A DNA stretch of 64,000 nucleotides from Phymorhynchus buccinoides (Eukaryota; Mollusca; Gastropoda; Neogastropoda; Raphitomidae): positions 96,429-160,428 of the forward strand of contig CM065698.1 in the NCBI GenBank assembly GCA_017654935.2, in the 5' to 3' direction. A program made the translations under genes and the position numbers. Under the pieces are notes generated by a model that saw only the letters and a list, made by a program, of their open reading frames with translations, searched no databases and was not told the DNA's origin. Positions 1-10,300 of the stretch are shown piece after piece (within the stretch, counting starts at the first letter, position 1; every line of letters starts with the position of its first letter).

Positions 1-660
1 TTCATATTGACTCTGAGCTATCTTTGAAACAACACATTACCAAAATCTGTCAAGCCTGCTTTCTTGAAATCCATCGCATTAGTTCAATTAGACCCTTCCT
101 GACTGAAGATGCCACAAAGACACTTGTCACTTCCTGTATTCTGTCTAGATTAGATTATTGCAATGCCCTCCTCCTAGGCCTTCCTACAACCTCTCTCCAA
201 CCTCTCCAACCTCTTCAACGTGTTCAAAATTCTGCAGCGCGCCTTGTATTCAGTACCAAAAACGGCACCATACATCAGATCTTTTAATGAAACTACACTG
301 GCTCAAAATCGAATACTGAATCAAATACAAATCTGCCTGCCTCTGCTACAAAATCGTTACAAAAGACGCACCAGCCTATCTTTGCAACCTTTTCCAGATC
401 TACGTTCCTGCCCGTAGCCTTCGTTCTTCCTCTGATGACCGTATTTTTCAAATTCCCTCTTACTATCGGAAACAACACGGCTCCAGAGCATTTTCAGTTT
501 CAGCTGCTACACTCTGGAACTCACTCCCTTTCAGCTTTGTAACGTTTAAGTCTGCTCTGAAAACACACTACTTCAAACTGCAGCTGCAGAGTACATAAAA
601 CTTAGAAATATTGCCAACTCTATTTGTACATCTTGTTATGTGTATGTGTGTCATCACGTG

Positions 661-936
661 TTCTGTGTGTGTGTGTGTGTGTGTGTGCGTGCTCGCGTGC
701 GTGTGTGTGTCTGTGTGTGTATGTGTGTGCGTGCGTGCGCGCACGTGTGTGTGTGTGTGTGTATGTGTGCGTGCGCATGTTTGTGTTGTGTGTGCGCGTG
801 TGATGCGTTCATGTAGGCCCCTATATGAGTGTATGTATGCATGGGTGTGTGTGTGTGTGTGTGCGTGCGCGTGCATGCGTGTGTATGTGTGTGCTTGTGC
901 TGTGTGTGTGTGTGTGTTGTTTTTGTGTGTATGTTG
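661..936 (+). repeat. (TG)n microsatellite inside the LINE 3' UTR
   Basis: This is an imperfect TG/CG dinucleotide tract interrupted near 785-845. It lies between the RT stop codon (about 598) and the LINE 3' tail. The right-arm copy (about 37455-37735) has a slightly different length. Confidence 0.9.
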
Positions 937-1002
937 TTGTGAATATTATGTTGTTATTTCATGCTTGTGAATTGTGTGACAATGCATACGTGTATTAGGC
1001 CT

Positions 1003-1048
1003 AGTAGTAGTAGTAGTAATAGTAGTAGTAGTAGTAGCAGTAGTAGTC
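1003..1048 (+). repeat. (AGT)n microsatellite
   Basis: This short trinucleotide tract lies within the LINE 3' UTR and is mirrored near 37345-37390. Confidence 0.85.
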
Positions 1049-1146
1049 ACAGCAGTTGTTGTTGCTGATTGATATGTGTATTGTTTTGTCTGCTGATGTT
1101 ATTGGATTTTTGTTTCATGTTTTTATTCCATTTCAATTTTGTGTAA

Positions 1147-1180
1147 AGCGCCCTGTAGCCTACATAGTAGGATGGGCGCT
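1147..1180 (+). other. LINE 3' stem-loop
   Basis: AGCGCCC and GGGCGCT are perfectly complementary across a 20-base loop and are followed by ATATAA and an (ATT)n tail. L2/CR1-type elements are known to end in a short hairpin that their reverse transcriptase recognises. The second LINE in this window (58998-60499) has the same arrangement. Confidence 0.7.
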
Positions 1181-1207
1181 ATATAAATTTTCCTCATTAT
1201 TATTATT

Positions 1208-1260
1208 GTATTGTACTGTATTGTATTGTACTGTATTGTATTGTACTGTATTGTATTGTG
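1208..1260 (+). repeat. Pentamer microsatellite TATTG/TACTG
   Basis: This short array directly follows the LINE tail. It is the same pentamer family that flanks the 5' end of the mirror LINE at 40440-41041, so the LINE appears to have landed inside it. Confidence 0.85.
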
Positions 1261-2280
1261 GAGACGGCAACTGTTACATGAAGGCCATGTTGACAGAGTA
1301 CTCAGAGGGTAAAATATTCTTCATTACGTTGAGAGTCATTGACTTTCTTTGTTGCCTTCATTCAAAATTAGGCATCAGAATTGTCCGCGGTTTGGGTAGC
1401 CACTCGTGCTGCGGTTTTGGCACTGCCGGCCGCGGTTTGTACTTCATGAGGCAGCACAATCTTATTCTCAAATGGTATTCCTAATCGGTTTGTTTTCATA
1501 CTGCGCCTTCGGAAACAAAAAATCGTGGCCATGTTGGGTTTTTTCTTCCGAGTTTAGAGCTTGCTAGACTTTTACTCTCACTGTTTCAGAGCGGTGTTTT
1601 TTTATGACAGTAATTGTGATTTAGGTTTTAAATGAATCGATTTAGAGGATATGATTGCGTGTGTTTAGTTTCACTTTAACGTTGCAATTTTCTCAGAAAC
1701 TAGACCTACAAACGATGGCATAACCAAACTTTGCAGACTTTCCAGTGACTGCTTTTTATTAATTATAAAAAGCACTGATTCAGTGCAAACTGGTCCTCTT
1801 TGTCAAAAACTTTCAAGTAGAACTTTTTTAACTTTTGTAATTTTCTGAAAAACTAAAAATGGTAGCACAAGTAAACTTTGCATGATATTATAAATACCAT
1901 CAAGACCTTTCCAGTGTGTTTTTAGGAACTAGAAAGCATTGATGCAGTGCAACCAGTGCTCTTTATAAAAACAAAACAAATTTAACATTGTAAATTTCTC
2001 AGAAAATACATATGGCAGCACAACCAAAATTTGCATGATGATAATATCAAAAACATAATTTGCAATGACTGCTTGTATGAACTAGAAAGCACTAATACAG
2101 TGCAAAAATGTATGTTTTTGTGATGTAAAAATGTTTAATTTTAAGAGCTTTTGCCTTTTTAAAATTTCAGATTTTTATGAGGGCAGAGACTGATTTGGGG
2201 GTGCATGTTACTGGGTTCTGCCCCCCCTCCCCCTCCCCCCTCCCCCTCCATCATCCATGCCATAGTTTTAGCTTATTACC
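1261..2280. other. No gene seen; old degenerate tandem repeat
   Basis: No convincing coding sequence is present. About 1690-2110 holds three diverged units of roughly 150 bp, each with a segment like AGAAAGCA-TGA-GCAGTGCAA and a 'CTCAGAAA' segment. A C-rich tract lies at about 2221-2250. The mirror is at 36112-37130. Confidence 0.6.
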
Positions 2281-3639
2281 CCAGGAGAGGCCTTCATAAG
2301 TTGATTGCACCCTTTTGATTCACATTATTGTCAGCTAGTCCAGGAGAGGCCTTCATAAGTTGATTGCACCCTTTTCATTCACATTATTGTCAGCTAGTCC
2401 AGGAGAGGCCTTCATAAGTTGATTGCACCCTTTTCATTCACATTATTGTCAGCTAGTCCAGGAGAGGCCTTCATAAGTTGATTGCACCCTTTTCATTCAC
2501 ATTATTGTCAGCTAGTCCAGGAGAGGCCTTCATAAGTTGATTGCACCCTTTTCATTCACATTATTGTCAGCTAGTCCAGGAGAGGCCTTCATAAGTTGAT
2601 TGCACCCTTTTCATTCACATTATTGTCAGCTAGTCCAGGAGAGGCCTTCATAAGTTGACTGCACCCTTTTCATTCACATTATTGTCAGCTAGTCCAGGAG
2701 AGGCCTTCATAAGTTGATTGCACCCTTTTCATTCACATTATTGTCAGCTAGTCCAGGAGAGGCCTTCATAAGTTGATTGCACCCTTTTGATTCACATTAT
2801 TGTCAGCTAGTCCAGGAGAGGCCTTCATAAGTTGATTGCACCCTTTTCATTCACATTATTGTCAGCTAGTCCAGGAGAGGCCTTCATAAGTTGATTGCAC
2901 CCTTTTGATTCACATTATTGTCAGCTAGTCCAGGAGAGGCCTTCATAAGTTGATTGCACCCTTTTGATTCACATTATTGTCAGCTAGTCCAGGAGAGGCC
3001 TTCATAAGTTGATTGCACCCTTTTCATTCACATTATTGTCAGCTAGTCCAGGAGAGGCCTTCATAAGTTGACTGCACCCTTTTCATTCACATTATTGTCA
3101 GCTAGTCCAGGAGAGGCCTTCATAAGTTGATTGCACCCTTTTCATTCACATTATTGTCAGCTAGTCCAGGAGAGGCCTTCATAAGTTGACTGCACCCTTT
3201 TCATTCACATTATTGTCAGCTAGTCCAGGAGAGGCCTTCATAAGTTGATTGCACCCTTTTCATTCACATTATTGTCAGCTAGTCCAGGAGAGGCCTTCAT
3301 AAGTTGATTGCACCCTTTTGATTCACATTATTGTCAGCTAGTCCAGGAGAGGCCTTCATAAGTTGACTGCACCCTTTTCATTCACATTATTGTCAGCTAG
3401 TCCAGGAGAGGCCTTCATAAGTTGATTGCACCCTTTTGATTCACATTATTGTCAGCTAGTCCAGGAGAGGCCTTCATAAGTTGACTGCACCCTTTTCATT
3501 CACATTATTGTCAGCTAGTCCAGGAGAGGCCTTCATAAGTTGATTGCACCCTTTTGATTCACATTATTGTCAGCTAGTCCAGGAGAGGCCTTCATAAGTT
3601 GATTGCACCCTTTTGATTCACATTATTGTCAGCTAGTCC
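2281..3639 (+). repeat. 59-bp minisatellite, 23 copies
   Basis: The unit begins CCAGGAGAGGCCTTCATAAG. Copies are almost identical and differ mainly at two positions (TTGATTG/TTGACTG and TTTCATTC/TTTGATTC). The mirror array at 34694-36111 has 24 units, one more. Confidence 0.97.
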
Positions 3640-3951
3640 AACCAACCAATAGGAACCCCCTCTTCCATAACTTACTGACCCCCCTGGAAGGTGCAACGTT
3701 TCTTTTGTTTTGGACCCATTAATATACATGTGTAAATGCTTCCAGGAAAGGCCTTTGAATACACTTAAATTTTATATTTTTCTTCAGCTTCAGGGGGGCA
3801 ACACCCCAATGGGGCGTTGCCCCTGTACCCCACCAGGGCCTGGGCGTAAGTGTGTAAGTGTATGACTGCCACAAACCATACAGTGATTCATTTCTTTACA
3901 GATGATGACAAATGCCATTTCATTATTGAAGTGACATTTTTTTATGTGTAG

Positions 3952-4140
3952 GTGTACGACAACCACAAGCCAAGCCGCGGCATGTTCCTGCTGATCAACA
4001 ATGAGAACTTCAAGGAAGCACGGGCCAACGGCCTGGATCTGGCTGACAGGGAGGGCACAGGGAAAGACCTCATCGCCCTGGAGAGTCTGTTCAACCAGCT
4101 GCACTTCAGGGTGGAGGTCAAGTCAAACGTCACAGCGCAG
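3952..4140 (+). CDS. Caspase exon 1 of those visible: start of the p20 domain
   Basis: This exon is 189 nt (63 codons), with an acceptor ending TGTAG at 3951 and donor GTATAA at 4141, phase 0 at both ends. It encodes the beginning of a peptidase C14 large subunit: SRGMFLLINNENF, then DREGTGKDLIALESLF, then a strand ending VKSNVTAQ. The pattern RG-x-LLINN-x-NF is the classic caspase p20 opening, and the Arg of DREGTG is in the position of the P1-Asp-binding arginine of known caspases. Caspases are cytosolic cysteine proteases that cut after Asp in apoptosis and inflammation. No CARD, DED or other pro-domain exon is visible upstream (3640-3951 has none), so initiator versus executioner type cannot be decided. 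The 3' half of this exon is copied several times downstream. Confidence 0.92.
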
Positions 4141-4775
4141 GTATAAATAATTATAATGATATTTACAGTAGTTTAGGCACATCATCGCCCTGCAGAGTCT
4201 GTTCAACCAGCTACACTTCAGGGTGGAGGTCAAGTCCAATATTACAGCGCAGGTATGAATAATTATATTTGCAGTGGTTTAGGCACATCATCGCCTTGCA
4301 GACTCTGTTCACCCAGCTACACTTCAGGGTGGATGTCAAGTCAAACGTCACAGCGCAGGTATAGATAATTATAATGATATTTACAGTAGTTTAGGCACAT
4401 CATCGCCCTGCAGTCTGTTCACCCAGCTACACTTCAGGGTGGAGGTCAAGTCCAATATTACAGTGCAGGTATGAATAATTATAATGATATTTGCAGTGGT
4501 TTAGGCACATCATCGCCTTGCAGACTCTTTTCACCCAACTGCACTTCAGGGTGGAGGTCAAGTCAGACATCGCAGCGCAGGTATAAATAATTATAATGAT
4601 ATTTACAGTAGTTTAGGCAAGGATGTTATGGCCTTGCAGACTCTGTTCAACCAGCTGCACTTCAGGGTGGAGGTCAAGTCCAATATTACAGCGCATGTAT
4701 GAATAATTATAATGATATTTGCAGTAGTTTAGGCAAGGACTGCGTTGCCCTGCATAGTCTGTTTAATCAGTTGCC
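4141..4775 (+). repeat. Tandem copies of the exon 1 end with its splice donor
   Basis: About five further units of 106-116 bp each repeat the last ~70 nt of exon 1 plus the donor and following intron bases. Donor-like GTATGA/GTATAA/GTATAG sites occur at 4141 (real), 4253, 4359, 4469 and 4581, with a weaker ATGTATG at 4697. A final truncated unit runs to about 4775. Copies 2, 3 and 5 keep an open caspase-like frame (for example ALQSLFNQLHFRVEVKSN); copy 4 has lost 2 nt. Confidence 0.92.
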
Positions 4776-5223
4776 ATAATTTTCTGACTGTGAGGCACGC
4801 TTTCTTATAAGACCCCCCAAAAAACTTTACACAAAATTCAGATTCTATTTAAAAATGTTTTTATATTATTATATTTTCTTACTGTTGTTAGTCACATTAT
4901 AAGACACAGGAGTCTCCTGTGGAAATAATATTGCCATCTTTAATTGAAAGTATTTTCACCTTCATAAGAGCCGCATCATCAGAATCCACTGGGAACAGCA
5001 CGTCACCAACTAAGCACTAAGTTCTGGATTGTTATGCACACACTATGAAGGGGCTTCTCACTTGCAATGATGTGATAGTGAATGTATGGCACCCTGTGTG
5101 CTTCAAAAGACAGATTTTTCCTGAAAATGTGTGAAAGAATCTGAACACTAGAAGAAGTTTTGTCTGTAACAAATGCGAATGCAAGAGGGTTAATTTATTG
5201 TTCAGCACTAAGGACGCTCAGCT
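4776..5223. other. Intron sequence without recognised content
   Basis: AT-rich intron. TTATAAGACC near 4815 and TTATAAGACA near 4897 resemble ends of degraded inverted-repeat elements, but no clear pair of termini can be drawn. Mirror at 33110-33552. Confidence 0.5.
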
Positions 5224-5225
5224 AA

Positions 5226-5519
5226 AAGCCACAGACAACTGTTTTGCCTGCGCTGTTACATTCACCGATGTGTTGTTCTGTTGGTAATGGATGTGTCATG
5301 TGATCAGTGCATGTTGAATGATCTTTCTTGCAGCAAATGAAGGAGCTGTTACATTCACCGATGTGTTGTTCTGTTGGTAATGGATGTGTTATGTGATCAA
5401 TGCATGTTGAATGATCTTTCTTGCAGCAAATGAAGGAGCTGTTACATTCACCGATGTGTTGTTCTGTTGGTAATGGATGTGTCATGTGATCAATGCATGT
5501 TGAATGATCTTTCTTGCAG
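5226..5519 (+). repeat. Tandem copies of the exon 2 splice acceptor (93-bp unit)
   Basis: Three units of 93 bp each end in the acceptor TTTCTTGCAG followed by CAAATGAAGGA. Acceptor AGs lie at 5332-5333, 5425-5426 and 5518-5519; the last belongs to the real exon. The array is preceded at 5226-5253 by a stray copy of exon 2 coding sequence (encoding ATDNCFACA), showing that exon interior was also copied. Confidence 0.93.
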
Positions 5520-5733
5520 CAAATGAAGGAACTGTTTTCACAAATGGACACCAAGGTCGAGGCCACAGACAACTGTTTTGCCTGCGCGGTGCTGACACAC
5601 GGCGAGAGCGGAGAGGTTTACGGCGTGGACGGCAGCCTGATCGCCCTTGAACACCTGAAGGGGGCGCTGATCGACAACAGTTCTCTGCTGGTCGGGAAAC
5701 CCAAACTGTTCTTCATCCAGGCCTGCCAAGGGC
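5520..5733 (+). CDS. Caspase exon 2: catalytic His and Cys
   Basis: This exon is 214 nt, entered in phase 0 after TTTCTTGCAG and left in phase 1 at the consensus donor GTGAGT (5734). It encodes the second half of p20. The motif CAVLTHGESGEVYGVDG carries the catalytic histidine, and PKLFFIQACQG carries the active-site pentapeptide QACxG with the catalytic cysteine, both in canonical spacing. Nothing suggests inactivation. Joined in phase to the exon at 12723 it reads on as QLKDK. Upstream and downstream borders are both embedded in tandem arrays built from the border itself. The product should be part of a cytosolic Asp-specific protease; the substrate is unknown. Confidence 0.95.
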
Positions 5734-6774
5734 GTGAGTATTGAGCAATGTAATGCACTGGTTATTTACATATGCGAGTATTGAACAATGTAAGGCACTA
5801 GTTATTAACATATGTGAGTATTGAGCAATGTAATGCACTGGTTATTTACATATGTGAGTATTGAGCAATGTAATGCACTGGTTATTTACATATGTGAGTA
5901 TTGAGCAATGTAATGCACTGGTTATTTACATATGTGAGTATTGAGCAATGTAATGCACTGGTTATTTACATATGTGAGTATTGAGCAATGTAATGCACTG
6001 GTTATTAACATATGTGAGTATTGAGCCATGTAATGCACTGGTTATTTACATATGTGAGTATTGAGCAATGTAATGCACTGGTTATTAACATATGTGAGTA
6101 TTGAGCAATGTAATGCACTGGTTATTAACATATGTGAGTATTGAGCAATGTAATGCACTGGTTATTTACATATGTGAGTATTGAGCAATGTAATGCACTG
6201 GTTATTTACATATGTGAGTATTGAGCAATGTAATGCACTGGTTATTTACATATGCGAGTATTGAACAATGTAAGGCACTAGTTATTAACATATGTGAGTA
6301 TTGAGCAATGTAATGCACTGGTTATTTACATATGTGAGTATTGAGCAATGTAATGCACTGGTTATTTACATATGTGAGTATTGAGCAATGTAATGCACTG
6401 GTTATTAACATATGTGAGTATTGAGCAATGTAATGCACTGGTTATTAACATATGTGAGTATTGAGCCATGTAATGCACTGGTTATTTACATATGTGAGTA
6501 TTGAGCAATGTAATGCACTAGTTATTAACATATGTGAGTATTGAGCAATGTAAGGCACTGGTTATTAACATATGTGAGTATTGAACAATGTAATGCACTG
6601 GTTATTAACATATGTGAGTATTGAGCAATGTAATGCACTGGTTATTAACATATGTGAGTATTGAGCAATGTGAGTATTGAGCAATGTAATGCACTAGTTA
6701 TTTACATATGTGAGTATTGAGCAATGTGAATATTGAGCAATGTGAGTATTGAGCAATGTAATGCACTGGTTATG
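5734..6774 (+). repeat. 40-bp minisatellite made from the exon 2 donor, about 26 copies
   Basis: The array begins at the exon border itself. Each unit contains GTGAGTATTGAGCAATG, the donor plus following intron bases, then TAATGCACTGGTTATTTACA. A few units carry GCGAGT instead. The last units (about 6660-6770) are irregular and shortened. Mirror at 31559-32599. Confidence 0.96.
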
Positions 6775-7347
6775 TACCGTATTTTTCGGACTATAAGGCG
6801 ATATTTTTTTTTATCCAATTTCGACCTATGCGCCTAATAAACGAGGGCGCCCCATTAGTGAACAAAATCGTGAGAAGAGAGGCAACGATTGCCGTGTTCA
6901 GTACAGTCTACTGTGAGCCACAACATCGAAAGTGGTAACGAGTCGCCGATACGACGAATACTCACGTTAAAATGCTTCAAAATCCCTGTTATCATCCGAG
7001 ATACCGTCCAACAGATGCCACAACCCTTCATTGGATGTAAAAAGCATCGTTGTAGAGCTTAAAATGCCATAATTCTACCAGTTTTCACGAAGAATTGTCC
7101 AAACACAACAACCGGAAGTCGCAAAAACAGAAGTTTCGAATATTTGAGAAGGGAGCCAACTCTCGTTTATGACAACAATAATGGTGGTCGGTAAGCGTTT
7201 ACAGGACGTGTACGGGCTTCAAACTTCGACTTTGTTTTGTGAGGAGCAAACGAGGGCGCCTTTTACTTGGATTGTTTTAGATTTTTCTTAAAAATTGCCC
7301 TATTCGCCTTATACACAGCAGCGCCTAATGAGCCGAAGAATATGGTA
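6775..7347 (+). mobile_element. Non-autonomous TIR element (MITE) with TA target
   Basis: The left end TACCGTATTTTTCGGACTAT and the right end, read on the other strand as TACCATATTCTTCGGCTCAT, form imperfect inverted repeats of about 26 bp, both continuing into AGGCG. A TA dinucleotide lies at each edge, as for Tc1/mariner-type insertions. The 573-bp interior has no transposase-like frame. It interrupts the exon-2-derived repeat region. Family assignment is inferred; TA could also simply be part of the terminus. Confidence 0.75.
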
Positions 7348-7360
7348 CATATGTGCTTGA

Positions 7361-7387
7361 TGTTCTTCATCCAGGCCTGCCGAGGGC
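7361..7387 (+). other. Stray copy of the exon 2 3' end
   Basis: Bases TTCTTCATCCAGGCCTGCC match the end of exon 2 (5708-5726), encoding FFIQAC, with one A-to-G change just after. It lies beyond the MITE and just before the satellite, and no donor follows. It marks the far edge of the duplicated exon 2 border. Confidence 0.85.
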
Positions 7388-7391
7388 TGTA

Positions 7392-10300
7392 CTAATCTAC
7401 TATGTGTACTGTGTACATGTGGCCATTACTGATTTCTATGTGTTTGATGACTATGTGTACTGTCTGTACTATGTGTACTTTCTGTACTATGTGTACTACG
7501 TGTACTTTCTGTACTATGTGTACTACGTGTACTATGTGTACTTTTTGTACTATGTGTACTGTCTGTACTATGTGTACTGTCTGTACTATGTGTAGTCTGT
7601 ACTTTCTGTACTATGTGTACTGTCTGTACTATGTGTACTTTCTGTACTATGTGTACTTTCTGTACTTTCTGTACTTTCTGTACTATGTGTACTTTCTGTA
7701 CTATGTGTACTGTCTGTACTATGTGTACTGTCTGTCTGTACTATGTGTACTTTCTGTACTTTCTGTACTATGTGTACTGTCTGTACTATGTGTACTTTCT
7801 GTACTATGTGTACTGTCTGTACTATGTGTACTTTTTGTACTATGTGTACTGTCTGTACTTTGTGTACTTTCTGTACTATGTGTACTTTCTGTACTATGTG
7901 TACTGTCTGTACTATGTGTACTGTCTGTGCTATGTGTACTATGTGTACTGTCTGTACTATGTGTACTATGTGTACTGTCTGTACTATGTGTACTGTCTGT
8001 ACTATGTGTACTGTCTGTACTATGTGTACTGTCTGTACTATCTGTACTATGTGTACTGTCTGTACTATGTGTACTGTCTGTACTATGTGTACTGTCTGTA
8101 CTATGTGTACTGTCTGTACTATGTGTACTGTCTGTACTATGTGTACTGTCTGTACTATGTGTACTGTCTGTACTATGTGTACTGTCTGTACTGTACTGTC
8201 TGTGCTATGTGTACTGTCTGTACTATGTGTACTTTCTGTACTATGTGTACTTTCTGTACTATGTGTACTTTCTGTACTATGTGTACTGTCTGTACTATGT
8301 GTACTTTCTGTACTATGTGTACTTTCTGTACTATGTGTACTTTCTGTACTATGTGTACTTTCTGTACTATGTGTACTTTCTGTACTATGTGTACTTTCTG
8401 TACTATGTGTACTGTCTGTACTATGTGTACTATGTGTACTGTCTGTACTATGTGTACTGTCTGTACTATGTGTACTGTCTGTACTATGTGTACTGTACTA
8501 TGTGTACTGTCTGTACTATGTGTACTGTCTGTACTATGTGTACTTTCTGTACTATGTGTACTGTCTGTACTATGTGTACTATGTGTACTGTCTGTACTAT
8601 GTGTACTGTCTGTACTATGTGTACTTTCTGTACTATGTGTACTGTCTGTACTATGTGTACTTTCTGTACTTTCTGTACTATGTATACTGTCTGTGCTATG
8701 TGTACTGTGTGTACTGTCTGTACTATGTGTACTGTCTGTACTATGTGTACTTTCTGTACTATGTGTACTGTCTGTACTATGTGTACTTTCTGTACTATGT
8801 GTACTGTCTGTACTATGTGTACTGTCTGTACTATGTGTACTGTCTGTGCTATGTGTACTGTCTGTACTATGTGTACTGTCTGTACTATGTGTACTGTCTG
8901 TACTATGTGTACTATGTGTACTATCTGTACTATGTGTACTGTCTGTACTATGTGTACTTTCTGTACTGTCTGTACTATGTGTACTTTCTGTACTATGTGT
9001 ACTGTCTGTACTATGTGTACTCTGTGTGTACTTTCTGTACTGTCTGTACTATGTGTACTTTCTGTACTGTCTGTACTATGTGTACTGTCTGTACTATGTG
9101 TACTGTCTGTACTATGTGTACTTTCTGTACTATGTGTACTTTCTGTACTATGTGTACTTTCTGTACTATGTGTACTTTCTGTACTATGTGTACTTTCTGT
9201 ACTATCTGTACTATGTGTACTGTCTGTACTATGTGTACTGTGTGTACTATGTGTACTATCTGTACTATGTGTACTGTCTGTACTATGTGTACTATCTGTA
9301 CTGTCTGTACTATGTGTACTTTCTGTACTGTGTGTACTGTCTGTACTATGTGTACTGTCTGTACTATGTGTACTGTCTGTACTATGTGTACTGTCTGTAC
9401 TATGTGTACTTTCTGTACTATGTGTACTTTCTGTACTATGTGTACTGTCTGTACTATGTGTACTTTCTGTACTATGTGTACTGTCTGTACTATGTGTACT
9501 GTCTGTACTATGTGTACTTTCTGTACTATGTGTACTTTCTGTACTTTCTGTACTATGTGTACTGTCTGTGCTATGTGTACTGTGTGTACTGTCTGTACTA
9601 TGTGTACTGTCTGTACTATGTGTACTTTCTGTACTATGTGTACTGTCTGTACTATGTGTACTGTCTGTACTATGTGTACTGTCTGTGCTATGTGTACTGT
9701 CTGTACTATGTGTACTGTCTGTACTATGTGTACTGTCTGTACTATGTGTACTGTCTGTACTATGTGTACTGTCTGTACTATGTGTACTTTCTGTACTGTC
9801 TGTACTATGTGTACTTTCTGTACTGTCTGTACTATGTGTACTGTCTGTACTATGTGTACTGTCTGTACTATGTGTACTTTCTGTACTGTCTGTACTATGT
9901 GTACTTTCTGTACTATGTGTACTGTCTGTACTATGTGTACTGTCTGTACTATGTGTACTTTCTGTACTGTCTGTACTATGTGTACTGTCTGTACTATGTG
10001 TACTGTCTGTACTATGTGTACTTTCTGTACTATGTGTACTTTCTGTACTATGTGTACTGTCTGTACTATGTGTACTGTCTGTACTATGTGTACTTTCTGT
10101 ACTGTCTGTACTATGTGTACTTTCTGTACTGTGTGTACTGTCTGTGCTATGTGTACTGTCTGTACTATGTGTACTGTCTGTACTATGTGTACTGTCTGTA
10201 CTATGTGTACTTTCTGTACTGTGTGTACTGTCTGTACTATGTGTACTTTCTGTACTATGTGTACTGTCTGTACTATGTGTACTGTCTGTACTATGTGTAC

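Larger units (their letters stand above)
1..1207 (+). mobile_element. CR1/L2-like LINE, 3' end only (RT tail plus 3' UTR)
   Basis: The first 598 bases encode the C-terminal part of a non-LTR reverse transcriptase, with recognisable segments SRLDYCNALLLGLP and RVQNSAARLVF. The reading frame then breaks near 285 and meets an in-frame stop near 330, although the homologous tail (for example SVSAATLWNSLPFSF, ending near 598) can be followed in another frame. A 3' UTR follows with a long TG tract, an AGT tract, a short GC hairpin and an (ATT)n tail ending near 1207. The 5' part lies outside the window; the mirror copy at 37186-40459 shows what precedes it. The clade assignment is inferred from RT motifs and the tail. 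Confidence 0.85.

Noticed and set aside
611..970. Cys/Val and His/Thr rich frames over the TG tract (also 37424-37820 and 59088-59453)
   Set aside because: Microsatellite translation, lying in LINE 3' UTRs.
2281..3639. Possible CRISPR-like array of regular repeats
   Set aside because: Units are contiguous with no distinct spacers and the genome is eukaryotic; it is a minisatellite.
4776..4960. Possible further TIR element (TTATAAGACC / TTATAAGACA)
   Set aside because: The two words are in the same orientation and no matching termini or target duplication can be drawn.
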